From contig NZ_BMTS01000001.1 of assembly GCF_014649795.1 (NCBI RefSeq), forward strand, positions 744,001 to 808,000: a stretch of DNA of 64,000 nucleotides. Reading direction: 5' to 3'. Shown in pieces: positions 26,343-35,580 of this stretch (its first letter is position 1; every line of letters starts with the position of its first letter). The DNA comes from Streptomyces melanogenes. Its GTDB lineage: Bacteria > Actinomycetota > Actinomycetes > Streptomycetales > Streptomycetaceae. The notes under the pieces are model-generated. The model was not told where the DNA came from and did not search any database. It worked only from the letters and a program-made list of their open reading frames with translations. A program made the translations under genes and the position numbers.

Positions 26343-27785
26343 CGGTGTTCCTTCGAGTTGGTTGTCTGCGGGGGTTACGGGGCGTGGGGCAGGTGTTTCG
26401 GCTCTGCGGCGGGGAAGTATGCCGATCGCCACGGCCGCCGCGAGTACGAAGAGGGCGGCGGCGACGGTCAGGCCCAGGGCGTAGCCGGAGTTGAGTGCGG
26501 CGGGGTCGGTGGCCGTGCCGGTGTGGTGTGCGGCCAGGGTGGTGAGGGCGGCCACGCCGATGCAGCCGCCGAGTTGGCGGGAGCTGTTCATGAGGCCCGA
26601 GGCCATGCCGGCTTCGTGCGGGGCGACGCCGGTGGTCGCGGCGGCGACGATCGGGGCGATGACCAGTCCGATGCCGACGCCGGTGATGATGCAGGGGCCG
26701 AGCACGTCGGTGAGGAAACCGCCGTGGGGACTGATGCGGGCGAACCAGGCCAGACCCGCGGCCGCCAGCAGGGCGCCGGACACCAGGGATGCGCGAGGGG
26801 TGCGTGCCGAGGTGACGCGGGTCGCGACGACGGTGCCCGCGATCAGGCTCACGGAGAAGGGCAGGAACGCGGCGCCGGTCGCCGCCGCACCCATGCCCAA
26901 CACCTGCTGCATGTACAGCGACACGAAGTAGAACGCCGCGAACTGCCCGGCCGTGGAGAAGAACGCCAGCACGTTGGCGCCCGCGACCCAGCGGCTGCGC
27001 AGCAGGCCGAGGCGCAACAGGGGCGCGGTTGCCCTGGATTCGACGAGGACGAAGGCGGCCAGGAGCGCGGCCGCAGTGGCGAGCGTTACCCAGGTGGATG
27101 CGGAGCCCCACCCGTGGGTGTCGGTGCGGACGACACCGAGCACGAGCAACCCGATTCCACCGGTCGCCAGGACGGTGCCGAGCACGTCGAGCCGCTCGCG
27201 CCGGGCGGGGCGTGCGTCGGCGGGTACGCCCGCGATAACCAGTGGCAGAGCAACCGCCACGATGGGCAGGTTGATCAGCATCACCCAGCGCCAACCCGCG
27301 TACTCGGTCAGCAGCCCACCCGCCAGTACACCCAGTGCTCCGCCCGCCGCGTTCACGGCACTCCACACTCCCAACGCGCGCACCCGCCGTGGACCCTCGG
27401 TGAACGTGGTGGTGAGCATCGCCAGTGCGGCCGGGGCGGCTGCGGCGGCCCCCAGGCCCTGACCGGCGCGGGCGGCGATCAGTTCCCAGGGTGCCTGGGC
27501 CAGGCCGCCCGCCAGCGAGCACAGCCCGAAGACCGCCAACCCCAGCACGAACAGCCGACGTCGGCCGTACAAGTCGGCCGCGCGGCCCCCGAGTAGCAGG
27601 AATCCGCCGAGCGTGAGGGCGTATACGTGCACCACCCACGGCAGTTGGAGCGGCGCGAACCCCAGCGCGGTGCGGATCGTGGGCAGGGCGACGTTGACCA
27701 CCGAAAGGTCCAGGGCGACGGCGAACTGGGCGACGGCCACGGCCGCCAGCACCACTCCGGGACGCCCGCGTAAGTTTTTGTACAT
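26337..27785 (-). CDS. MFS drug exporter (DHA2/QacA-EmrB type)
   Basis: 482 residues with 14 predicted membrane helices. Motif A is GGRAADLYGRRRLFVLGL and motif C-like Gly/Pro-rich helix follows (AAGGALGVLAGGLLTEYAGWRW), both typical of proton-driven exporters. Codon 5 is TTA (27771-27773), making translation dependent on the bldA tRNA in Streptomyces. The start codon lies inside a 24-bp imperfect palindrome, so a repressor bound there would cover the start of the message. Divergent TetR gene at 27843 is the likely repressor. Confidence 0.92.
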   Translation of the reverse strand: MYKNLRGRPGVVLAAVAVAQFAVALDLSVVNVALPTIRTALGFAPLQLPWVVHVYALTLGGFLLLGGRAADLYGRRRLFVLGLAVFGLCSLAGGLAQAPWELIAARAGQGLGAAAAAPAALAMLTTTFTEGPRRVRALGVWSAVNAAGGALGVLAGGLLTEYAGWRWVMLINLPIVAVALPLVIAGVPADARPARRERLDVLGTVLATGGIGLLVLGVVRTDTHGWGSASTWVTLATAAALLAAFVLVESRATAPLLRLGLLRSRWVAGANVLAFFSTAGQFAAFYFVSLYMQQVLGMGAAATGAAFLPFSVSLIAGTVVATRVTSARTPRASLVSGALLAAAGLAWFARISPHGGFLTDVLGPCIITGVGIGLVIAPIVAAATTGVAPHEAGMASGLMNSSRQLGGCIGVAALTTLAAHHTGTATDPAALNSGYALGLTVAAALFVLAAAVAIGILPRRRAETPAPRPVTPADNQLEGTPS

Positions 27786-27796
27786 GTAAGAAAACT
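27773..27796. promoter_or_regulatory. Probable TetR operator over the MFS start codon
   Basis: Imperfect palindrome AGTTTT-N12-AAAACT with TTGTACATGTAA at its centre overlaps the ATG of the transporter. It lies 47 nt before the TetR start. Confidence 0.55.
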
Positions 27797-27842
27797 AGCC
27801 CCAGAGGATCGCCGCTGTCGAGAGCTGGGGGATGATGAGGGC

Positions 27843-28511
27843 ATGCCGCAACCGCCCGCACCGCGCAAAGCCACCGGCCGACCTCCCCGTATCTCCCGCG
27901 AGGAGGTCATCGGGACGGCCCGCCGGATCGTGGACGCGGACGGCGTCGACCGGCTGACGATGCGTCGGCTGGCCTCGGAGATCGGCAGTACGCCGATGGC
28001 GCTCTACCACCACGTACGCAACAAGGAAGAGCTGCTCGTCCTGCTGCTGGACGACTACGCCACGCGGACGCTGCGCCGACCCGAACTGCCCGACCGGCCG
28101 CGCGAACGGATCGTCGTCGCAGCAGCCGCGATCCACGAGGCGCTCGCCACCTGCCCCTGGATCGTGGAGGTGCTGACCGCCGACGACCTGATGTCCGAAT
28201 CCGCCCTGTGGTTCGTCGAGCAGATCGTCGACGGGCTGGTCGCCTGCGGTCTGTCGCCCGAGCGAGCCGTGCACGGGTACCGCGCGATCTGGTACTACAC
28301 CGCCGGAGAGATCGTGATCCGGACGACGGCGGCCCGGCGGCGCGCGGAGGACGACCGGACGACCTACCGGGAGCGGGTCTTCGCCGATCTCGACCCGGAC
28401 GAGCTGCCCCGCTTGGCACAGGTCGCGGACCACTGGGCCCCGCTGACCGCCGAGGACACCTACCTGGAGGGACTCCGCGCCTTGGTGGACGGCCTCGTCG
28501 CCACCCGCTGA
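27843..28511 (+). CDS. TetR-family repressor (TetR_C type)
   Basis: 222 residues. Helix-turn-helix near the N-terminus: TARRIVDADGVDRLTMRRLASEIGSTPMALYHHVRNKEEL. The C-terminal domain resembles that of TetR itself (WFVEQIVDGLVACGLSPERAVHGYRAIWYYTAGE). Divergent from the MFS exporter with a shared operator: a classic efflux pump and drug-sensing repressor pair. The ligand is unknown. Confidence 0.92.
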   Translation: MPQPPAPRKATGRPPRISREEVIGTARRIVDADGVDRLTMRRLASEIGSTPMALYHHVRNKEELLVLLLDDYATRTLRRPELPDRPRERIVVAAAAIHEALATCPWIVEVLTADDLMSESALWFVEQIVDGLVACGLSPERAVHGYRAIWYYTAGEIVIRTTAARRRAEDDRTTYRERVFADLDPDELPRLAQVADHWAPLTAEDTYLEGLRALVDGLVATR

Positions 28512-28534
28512 GGAGGTGTGCCGGTTGTGCGGGC

Positions 28535-28900
28535 TCAGCCCGTCGGGGTGCCCTGATGGAAGTACATGCGCCAACCCGCGTCCGTCAGGCGCCACACGGA
28601 GCTCCGCCACACCCGGCGGCCCTGGTGTTCGGAGAAATACGTCAGGTGCACGATGCCCGGGGCGAGGACGACGCCGGACATCTCGGTGACGTTGACGGGA
28701 GACTCCGGGGACACCGTGCCGTCACCGGTCGCCGTGAGGATCGACGCCACATCCCACCGGCGTCCGGATGCCCCGATCTCGGTGAACTCCGGATCGAGGA
28801 GTTCCAGGACACGCTCCGGGGAAGCGCGCACCTCAGGTTCGAGAAGCCGCAGCTCCCCCTTCACCGCCGCCCGCACCGCCTGCTCGCTCTCATCCGTCAT
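28535..28900 (-). CDS. SnoaL/NTF2-like (DUF4440) protein
   Basis: 121 residues with the NTF2-like cone fold pattern: EPEVRASPERVLELLDPEFTEIGASGRRWD and a C-terminal RVWRSSVWRLTDAGWRMYFHQGTP. DUF4440 proteins of this size are common in bacteria and mostly uncharacterised. Cytoplasmic. Convergent with the TetR gene, 23 bp apart. Confidence 0.82.
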   Translation of the reverse strand: MTDESEQAVRAAVKGELRLLEPEVRASPERVLELLDPEFTEIGASGRRWDVASILTATGDGTVSPESPVNVTEMSGVVLAPGIVHLTYFSEHQGRRVWRSSVWRLTDAGWRMYFHQGTPTG

Positions 28901-29088
28901 GCGGGAACCCTACGGACACACCGTCCCAGGTCACAGCGAATTGTCCGCGTGCGGCGGCCCGGGCCCCGCCGCCCCGGGACGGTGCTCGAATTCCATGGCG
29001 GTGCACGGCGCCGTATGGCCATAAGATCTGCTGGCTCGGCCCGGGGCCGGGCCATGGGGTTCTGGATCTTTTCTTGGGGGGCGACACC

Positions 29089-29655
29089 GTGGGTGTCATC
29101 GTGGGTGGAATCAGCGCCGTGCTGATCGCCGTACTGGCGTGGTGGCTCGTCCGGACGTACAACCGGTTGGTCCGGCTGCGCAACCAGACGCAGGCGTCGT
29201 GGGCGCAGATCGACGTCCAACTGAAGCGGCGGCACGAGCTGATACCGAATCTGGTCGAGGGGGCGCGCGGGTATGCCGCGCACGAGCGTGCCACGCTCGA
29301 AGCGGTGGTGGCAGCGCGCGGGGTGGCCACGGGCGGCGGCCTCGGGATCGTGGACCAGGCGGCCGCCGAGGACGCGCTGACCGCGTCCCTGGGCCGGTTG
29401 CTCGCGCTGGGCGAGAACTATCCGCAGCTGAAGGCCGACCGGCACTTCGCCACGCTGCAGGAGGAGCTGACCACGGCGGAGGACAGGATCGCGTACGCGC
29501 GGCAGTTCTACAACAGCGCCGTGCAGAGCTATCACACCGCCCTGGAGAGCTTCCCGGGCAACCTGCTCGCCGGTCTGGGCGGGGCGCACGGGCGCAAGGA
29601 GTACTTCGAGGCCGGTGCCGTGGTTCAGGACGCGGTGCAGGTGAGATTCGCGTGA
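29089..29655 (+). CDS. LemA-family membrane protein
   Basis: 188 residues from GTG 29089 (GGGGGGCGA upstream). One N-terminal membrane helix (VGGISAVLIAVLAWWLV) and the LemA signature YNRLVRLRNQTQASWAQIDVQLKRRHELIPNLVE, then helical coils ending with FPGNLLAGLGG and YFEAG. LemA proteins are membrane-anchored with the helical domain outside, and are often paired with DUF2207 or TPM proteins. The stop overlaps the next start (GTGA). Confidence 0.92.
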   Translation: MGVIVGGISAVLIAVLAWWLVRTYNRLVRLRNQTQASWAQIDVQLKRRHELIPNLVEGARGYAAHERATLEAVVAARGVATGGGLGIVDQAAAEDALTASLGRLLALGENYPQLKADRHFATLQEELTTAEDRIAYARQFYNSAVQSYHTALESFPGNLLAGLGGAHGRKEYFEAGAVVQDAVQVRFA

Positions 29656-31169
29656 CGTTCGAAGCCGAGCTCTACTGGAGCGGCGCCGGGCTGATCGCCC
29701 TGTGGCTCGCGGCGTTCGGGATCGCCCTCGCGGCCACGCGCAACGGCGCCGTGGAAGCCGCCCCCGCCACACAGGAATTCGGGCCCGAGCCCGAGTCGCC
29801 CGCCGTGGTCGCGCTGCTGGCCAACCGGTGGCGGTCCGTCGACCGCGCCGCCGCGGCCACCCTCCTCGACCTCGCGGCGCGCGGCCTCCTGGAGCTGCGC
29901 CAGCCCGCCGACGACCCGGCGCACAGCACCGTGCACCTCACCGGCAAGGACGCGGCGGACCTCACCCCGTACGAGCGGCGCGTCCTCGCCCGAGTCGCCG
30001 AGCGCGCGGGCGAGACAGGTGCCCCGATCGGGGCGATCGCCTTCCGCGGCGAGGAGCGTGCGAAGGCCTGGAACGGCGCGCTGCGCCAGGAGATCGTCGT
30101 CGAGGCACGGCGGCGCGGGCTGTCCCGGACCCGGTTCGCACCGCTGCTCGCCACGGCGTTGTTCATGACGCTCTTCGCCCCTGGCGCGCTGTTCGGCGTG
30201 GCCGCCGTCTCCGGCGGACACGGCATCCGCGGCGCCCTGGCGGTCGCGGTCCTCCCGGCACTCCCGCTGATGTGGCTGCTGGCCAGGTCGCTCGGTGAAC
30301 GGGCCACCCCGCGCGGGCTCGAACGGGCCGGGCACTGGGCCGGAGTCCAAGCCTGGCTGCACGCCCACGAGGAGTTCGCCCCACTGCCACCGGCGGCCGT
30401 CACCGTCTGGGACCGCTACCTCGGATACGGCACCGCGCTCGGCGTCACCAGCCGGGCCGGGCGACTGCTTGGCTTCGACGCGGGCGACAAGCGCCGGGTC
30501 TGGTCCTCGTACGGCGGCACCTGGCGTCCCGTACGGATCCGCTATCCACGGCTGCGCCCCGGCTTCGGAGCCACCACGGCCCGACTGCTGCAGTTGGCGT
30601 GCGCGGCGGGCGTGGTGGCGGTGGGCCTGTACCTCTTCGCGGTCCTGCGGCAGCCCGACTGGGCGGTGACCACCGGCCCGGACGCGGACCACTCGCTGCG
30701 CCGCCCCGGGCTGCTGCTGAGCGCCGGCTGGGTGGGCATCGCCCTGCTGGGCGTCCTGGTGGCGGGCCGCTTCGGGCGCTGGACGCTGTTCGTGGCGTTC
30801 CTCGCGCTGATGCCCGGCAACTTCGGCAGCGCCCACGGCTGGCTCGGCCACGCCATGGACCGCTCCGGGCTGCTGGTGGGGGAGACGGTCGCGATCGTCT
30901 CCTTCGGCGCGCTGGCCGCGTACTACCTGACCCTCGCCGTCCTGGAGCGACGCGCTCCGCACACGGTCACCGGCGAGGTGCTGCGCATGGAGCCGCGCAG
31001 ACGCGAGAGCGCACCGCGCTTCCTGGCGCTGGACACGGGCGACGCGGACCGCACCGTCGCCTGGGCCCTGCCGCCCGAGGCACCGGCCGTCGCCCCGGGC
31101 AGTGTGGTGCGCCTCGCGGTGTCACCGGCGACCCGGGCGGTGCGCTCGGCGGACGTGGTCACCGGCTGA
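29652..31169 (+). CDS. DUF2207-type membrane protein
   Basis: 505 residues from GTG 29652, overlapping the LemA stop by 4 nt. About six hydrophobic segments (near residues 12-28, 170-190, 195-215, 315-335, 350-372 and 405-430). The cytoplasmic segment VVALLANRWRSVDRAAAATLLDLAARGLLELRQ has the winged-helix-like part of DUF2207. The full N-terminal DUF2207 ectodomain is missing, so it is a shortened member. Coupled translation with LemA suggests a common complex at the membrane. Confidence 0.75.
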   Translation: MTFEAELYWSGAGLIALWLAAFGIALAATRNGAVEAAPATQEFGPEPESPAVVALLANRWRSVDRAAAATLLDLAARGLLELRQPADDPAHSTVHLTGKDAADLTPYERRVLARVAERAGETGAPIGAIAFRGEERAKAWNGALRQEIVVEARRRGLSRTRFAPLLATALFMTLFAPGALFGVAAVSGGHGIRGALAVAVLPALPLMWLLARSLGERATPRGLERAGHWAGVQAWLHAHEEFAPLPPAAVTVWDRYLGYGTALGVTSRAGRLLGFDAGDKRRVWSSYGGTWRPVRIRYPRLRPGFGATTARLLQLACAAGVVAVGLYLFAVLRQPDWAVTTGPDADHSLRRPGLLLSAGWVGIALLGVLVAGRFGRWTLFVAFLALMPGNFGSAHGWLGHAMDRSGLLVGETVAIVSFGALAAYYLTLAVLERRAPHTVTGEVLRMEPRRRESAPRFLALDTGDADRTVAWALPPEAPAVAPGSVVRLAVSPATRAVRSADVVTG

Positions 31170-31218
31170 TCGAGGGGGCGCGGCATGGGCGACCGGGGGT
31201 TTCCGCTCCGCCGGGTGC

Positions 31219-32796
31219 TCAGTCGCGGCCGTCCCCGGGAGGGCGCTGGGCCCATGGATGGCGCAGCCGGATCCAGATGTCCCGCGCCTGGCGCCCGGCC
31301 GCCGCCCGGCTGTGGGCGACCAGGCGTTCCGCCTCGCCGTGTGTCTCGACCATCGGCCCGGACCCGCGCAGCGGCTTGCCCGCTGTCTCGTGCAGGAAGA
31401 GCGTGGATACGAGACCGATGACCCCGGCCACCATCAGGTAGTACGCCGGGACCAGGTCGTTCCCCGTCACCTCCACGAGCGCCGAGGTGAACAGCGGCGT
31501 CGTACCGCCGAACAGCGAAACCGAGATGTTGAAGGCGATGGACAGCGCGCCGTAGCGCAACCGGGTGGGGAACAGCGCGGGCAGGGTGGAGGCGGCCGTG
31601 CCCGCGAAACACACCAGCAGCAGGCCCAGGACCGCGCAGCCCACCGCCGGAAGCAGGATGCCGCCCTCCCGGATCAGCAGGAACGCGGGCAGTGCGAGAG
31701 CGATGAGGGCGACACTGCCCGCCAGGAAGACCGGCCTGCGGCCCCAGCGGTCCGAGGTGTGGCCCACCGTCGTGATGGTGAGGACCACGAGCAGCATGGT
31801 GCCGAGCACCAGCAACTGCGCCGTGGTGTCGTTCTCGTCGAGGGTGACGGTCATGTACGTCGGAAGGTAGGACGTCACCATGTAGTTGGTGACGTTGTAC
31901 AGCAGGACGAGGCCCATGCAGATGAGCACCGCGTGCCAGTGCTTGGTGAAGATCTCCTTGAGGGTTCCTCTGGCCGTCGGAGGCGCCTCCTCGGTCGAGG
32001 GCGCGTCGCCCCCGCCCTCCGCCGCCGTGTAGGCGGCCTCCTTCTTGAAGGCCGGGGTCTCCTCCAGTTTCAGCCGCATGTACAGGCCGATCAGACCGAG
32101 CGGCCCCGCGACGAAGAAGGGGATGCGCCACCCCCAGTCCTCCAGCCCCTTCGTGCCGAGCGTGACCGTGAGGATCGTGACCAGGCCGGACCCCAGGGCG
32201 TACCCGACGAAGGTGCCGAAGTCGAGCCAGCTGCCCAGGAATCCGCGGCGCCGGTCGGGCGCGTACTCGGCGATGTACGTGGTGGCTCCCGCGTACTCGC
32301 CGCCGGTCGAAAACCCCTGGACGAGCCGGCAGACCAGGAGCAGAAGGGGCGCGGCGAAGCCGACTGTCGCGTACGTGGGGAGGAACCCCACCGCGAAGGT
32401 GCTCGCCGCCATCATGATCATCGTCGCGGCGAGCACCTTCTGCCGCCCGATCCGGTCGCCGAGCGGGCCGAACACCAGCCCGCCGAGCGGCCGGACCAGG
32501 AAGGCCGCGGCGAAGGTCGCGAAGGTGGAGACGACCTGGACGCCCGGCGAGCTCGACGGGAAGAAGACCTTGCCCATGGTCCCGGCCAGATAGGCGTAGA
32601 CACCGAAGTCGAACCACTCCATGGTGTTGCCGAGCGCGGCCGCCGTCACCGCGCGGCGCACCTGGGGCTGATCGGCGACCGTCACGTCCGCACTGCTCAG
32701 CGCCCGCTTGCGGCGGCGCAGCAGTGTACGGAGCATCCGGTCGGTCCGCGCGTGCCCACGGCGTGGCCCGGCCGGACGACGAGAAGGTCCAGGCAT
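31219..32796 (-). CDS. MFS transporter, metabolite:proton symporter (ProP/MHS) type
   Basis: 525 residues from ATG 32796. Twelve membrane helices, first one ALGNTMEWFDFGVYAYLAG, typical of the MHS family that includes proline/betaine ProP and dicarboxylate carriers. Motif A variant GPLGDRIGRQKVLA and FSTGGEYAGATTYIAEYAP are clear. The charged C-terminal tail (RLVAHSRAAAGRQARDIWIRLRHP) may sense ionic strength as in ProP. An open frame extends to 32841 without good start signals. Substrate: compatible solutes or organic acids. Confidence 0.9.
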   Translation of the reverse strand: MPGPSRRPAGPRRGHARTDRMLRTLLRRRKRALSSADVTVADQPQVRRAVTAAALGNTMEWFDFGVYAYLAGTMGKVFFPSSSPGVQVVSTFATFAAAFLVRPLGGLVFGPLGDRIGRQKVLAATMIMMAASTFAVGFLPTYATVGFAAPLLLLVCRLVQGFSTGGEYAGATTYIAEYAPDRRRGFLGSWLDFGTFVGYALGSGLVTILTVTLGTKGLEDWGWRIPFFVAGPLGLIGLYMRLKLEETPAFKKEAAYTAAEGGGDAPSTEEAPPTARGTLKEIFTKHWHAVLICMGLVLLYNVTNYMVTSYLPTYMTVTLDENDTTAQLLVLGTMLLVVLTITTVGHTSDRWGRRPVFLAGSVALIALALPAFLLIREGGILLPAVGCAVLGLLLVCFAGTAASTLPALFPTRLRYGALSIAFNISVSLFGGTTPLFTSALVEVTGNDLVPAYYLMVAGVIGLVSTLFLHETAGKPLRGSGPMVETHGEAERLVAHSRAAAGRQARDIWIRLRHPWAQRPPGDGRD

Positions 32797-32952
32797 GGGG
32801 AGGGCCTCTCTGCCGGGGCGCGCCGCGACGCCGGTGACCACTCATTCTCGATCCCGCATGGCGTTCGGGCATGTCGGCGGGTGCCTATGGGTGACGTGTG
32901 CGGCGGGCGTCCGTCGACGGGGGTGATCGCCCGGCCGGTATGTCGTCGCCCG

Positions 32953-33372
32953 TCAGTTGCCGGTGAACTGCTGGCGGACGCACTGCTTGTACTCATGGAA
33001 GGTGTCGGGCTGGTAGCACCCCTGCGTCTTGTTGGCGTACCAGACCGTGACGACGGCGACCAGGACGGACACCACGATCGCGATGGCCGAGGTCACCACG
33101 GCGGTGATGGCCTTGCCGCGGCCGACGCCGGTCCTCTTCGCCGTCGCCAGGGCGGCGACGCCCAGGATCAGGCCGATGACGCCGAGCGGGCCGCCGATGA
33201 AGACGATCGACGTGCTCAGGGCGATGACGCCCAGCACCGTCGCGGGCTGGGCAAGGCCGTTCTTGCCGCTCGGCGGCCGCGTGCCACGGTGATGGGGGTC
33301 AAGGGAATCGACCGCCCAACTCGATGCCGTGTGATGCGGCGGTATCTCTATCTCTGTACGTTGCGTGCTCAC
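32953..33372 (-). CDS. DUF4190-like small membrane protein
   Basis: 139 residues from GTG 33372 (GGAAGG upstream). Proline-rich hydrophilic N-terminus, then two membrane helices (about 48-78 with IVFIGGPLGVIGLILGVAALATAKRTGVG, and 82-108) of the DUF4190 pattern, and a short outer tail with two Cys (TQGCYQP, KQCVRQQ). Function unknown; such proteins are common in Streptomyces. Divergent from the histidine kinase. Confidence 0.8.
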   Translation of the reverse strand: MSTQRTEIEIPPHHTASSWAVDSLDPHHRGTRPPSGKNGLAQPATVLGVIALSTSIVFIGGPLGVIGLILGVAALATAKRTGVGRGKAITAVVTSAIAIVVSVLVAVVTVWYANKTQGCYQPDTFHEYKQCVRQQFTGN

Positions 33373-33509
33373 TGCCGTCCTTCCGTCAACCGGGCAGGGC
33401 ACGATCATGGGGTGCGGGGTGTCGGGTGCGCATCGCGTGAAGGCGGGAGAATCTGCTCCCCCGATCGGGGGAGGGCGACCGTGAGCTGCCCGGTCATACT
33501 GGGGCGATC

Positions 33510-34787
33510 ATGATCAGGGGATTTCGGCCGCTGCTGCGCGGCTCCACGTATTCGGGCATGCTGTTCGCCTATTGCGGCGCGGTGGCGAGTCTTCCGCTGC
33601 TGCCTTTCGCGCTGGTGCCGACGCTGGTGTGGCCGTCCGCTCCCTATGGAGTGCAGGTGGTCCTCGTCCTCCTGGTCTGGGCCGTATTGATCGGAGCGGT
33701 CGGGCTGGCGCGCACGACGCGGCGGGCGCTGATCCCGTTGGCCCGTCGACTGCTGAGCGTGCCGTTGGCGGCCCCGGTGACCGCACGTCGGCGGACGAAC
33801 GAGCCAGGCACCGCGCCGACGTCGACCTCGCCGTCCGCCGCCGACCGTTGGCGGACTCCTCTCTGGTCGCTGCTGCACGTGGCACTGGGGTGGACGGGTG
33901 CGCTGGTCAGCGGTGTGCTGCTGGTCGCGGGCCTGACACTCCCGGCGATGGGGTGGTTCCGCGCCGAAGCGGGGCTGAGTCTGTTCGGTTGGTCGGTGCG
34001 GGCCGAGCCGGGTTGGCGGAGCTGGGTGGTAGCAACCTGCTGTCTGCTGCTGGCGGCGTCGGTATGTGCGGTGGTGACGCATACCCTGCGGTGGTCGGCG
34101 CCCAGGCTGCTCGGGCCGTCGTCGGCCGAGCGGCTCGCGTTGGCGGCCGAGCGGGAGCTGCGGCTGGCCGAACGCAACCGGCTGGCCCACGAGCTGCACG
34201 ACTCCATCGGACACACGTTGACGGCGACCACGATCCAGGCGGCGGTGGCGGGCGAGGTGCTCTGCGCCGACCCGGTGGCCGCGCGGGCGGCCCTGCGCAG
34301 CATCGAGGAGTCGACCCGTGCCGCGCTGGAGGATCTGGACTACGTCCTGGGCGTACTGCGCGAGCAGAAGGCGGAGACGGCGCCGACCCGGACCTTGGCC
34401 GACCTGCCCGAGCTGTTCGACCGGTTGCGGCATGCGGGCGCGGTGGTGGAGCCGCGGCTGTCGGGCGAGTTGGCGCAGGTACAGGGGACGCTCTCCCGGG
34501 CGGCGTACCGGATCCTGCAGGAGGGGCTGACGAACGCGTTGCGGCACGGGGCGGGCGGTCCGATAAAGGTGCGCGTGGCGGCCGAGCCGGACGGGCTTGA
34601 GCTGAGTGTGGTGAACCGGACCGGGGAGGGGACGGGCCCGGGCCCGCGTTCCTTCCCGACGTCCGGGCACGGCCTGTCCGGGCTGGCCGAGCGGGTGCGG
34701 TTGCTGCACGGTGAGTTCGAGGCCGGCCCGGACGGGTCGCGGCACTGGCGGTTGGCGGTCCGGCTGCCCGTACGGTTGTCCGCATGA
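33510..34787 (+). CDS. NarL-type sensor histidine kinase
   Basis: 425 residues. Four membrane helices (about 17-40, 46-66, 120-148, 170-192), short loops, then the dimerisation domain with phospho-acceptor His230 in ELHDSIGHTLT and the ATPase domain (EGLTNALRHG N-box; SGHGLSGLAERVRLL G-box). HisKA_3 family. No large extracellular sensor, so the signal is probably membrane-derived. Stop overlaps the regulator start (ATGA), so the pair is coupled. Confidence 0.92.
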   Translation: MIRGFRPLLRGSTYSGMLFAYCGAVASLPLLPFALVPTLVWPSAPYGVQVVLVLLVWAVLIGAVGLARTTRRALIPLARRLLSVPLAAPVTARRRTNEPGTAPTSTSPSAADRWRTPLWSLLHVALGWTGALVSGVLLVAGLTLPAMGWFRAEAGLSLFGWSVRAEPGWRSWVVATCCLLLAASVCAVVTHTLRWSAPRLLGPSSAERLALAAERELRLAERNRLAHELHDSIGHTLTATTIQAAVAGEVLCADPVAARAALRSIEESTRAALEDLDYVLGVLREQKAETAPTRTLADLPELFDRLRHAGAVVEPRLSGELAQVQGTLSRAAYRILQEGLTNALRHGAGGPIKVRVAAEPDGLELSVVNRTGEGTGPGPRSFPTSGHGLSGLAERVRLLHGEFEAGPDGSRHWRLAVRLPVRLSA

Positions 34788-35509
34788 TCGACTCTGATGT
34801 GGGCGCAACCGTCACGACCAGCCGTGCGGCGGTTGACGGCACCGGCCCCGCCAACCCCGTCACCCTCCTCATCGCGGACGACGACGAGGTGACCCGCAGC
34901 GGTCTGCGCACCCTGCTCGCGGCACAGCCGGGGATCGCGGTGGTCGGGGAGGCCGCCGACGGCGTCGAGGCGGTCGATCAGGCGCTGCGGCTGCGCCCGG
35001 ACGTGGTGTTGATGGACGTACGTATGCCGCGTCGCAACGGCATCGACGCCACCCGGCAGTTGCTGGCCGAGTCGGCGCCACCGCCGAAGGTCGTGGTGAT
35101 CACCACGTTCGAGAACGACGACTACGTCACCGCCGCGCTCAGCGCGGGGGCCAGCGGGTTCGTGCTCAAGCGGCATCCGGTCCGGCAGATCGCGGAGGCG
35201 GTACGGGTGGTCGCGGCCGGGGAGGCGATCCTCTTTCCGGCCGCGTTGCGCCGGATGGTCGCCGCCCGCCCGCTGGGCTCCGCCGAGGCGTTGCCGCGGG
35301 CGGCGCTGACGGGGCGGGAGGAGGAGACACTGCGGCTGATGGCCACCGGCCTGTCCAACCCGGAGATCGCACAGTCGCTGACGGTGAGCCTGGAGACGGT
35401 GAAGACGCACGTCGGGAACGTGCTGACCAAACTCGGCGCGCAGAACCGGACCCACGCGGTGGTGATCGCGTACGAATCCGGCCTGGTGGTGCCGGGGTTC
35501 ACCGGCTGA
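34784..35509 (+). CDS. NarL/LuxR-family response regulator
   Basis: 241 residues. Receiver domain about 26-140 with phospho-acceptor Asp78 (VVLMDVRMP), Thr near VVVITTFEND and Lys in GFVLKRHP. C-terminal LuxR helix-turn-helix LTGREEETLRLMATGLSNPEIAQSLTVSLETVKTHVGNVLTKLG. Works with the kinase encoded immediately upstream. Targets not evident. Confidence 0.94.
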   Translation: MIDSDVGATVTTSRAAVDGTGPANPVTLLIADDDEVTRSGLRTLLAAQPGIAVVGEAADGVEAVDQALRLRPDVVLMDVRMPRRNGIDATRQLLAESAPPPKVVVITTFENDDYVTAALSAGASGFVLKRHPVRQIAEAVRVVAAGEAILFPAALRRMVAARPLGSAEALPRAALTGREEETLRLMATGLSNPEIAQSLTVSLETVKTHVGNVLTKLGAQNRTHAVVIAYESGLVVPGFTG

Positions 35510-35580
35510 GGCGGTCGCGCGGCACGCGGCGTACGAAAACCCGAGTGCGTCGGTTCGTACGGCTCTGGGATCATTCCCGG

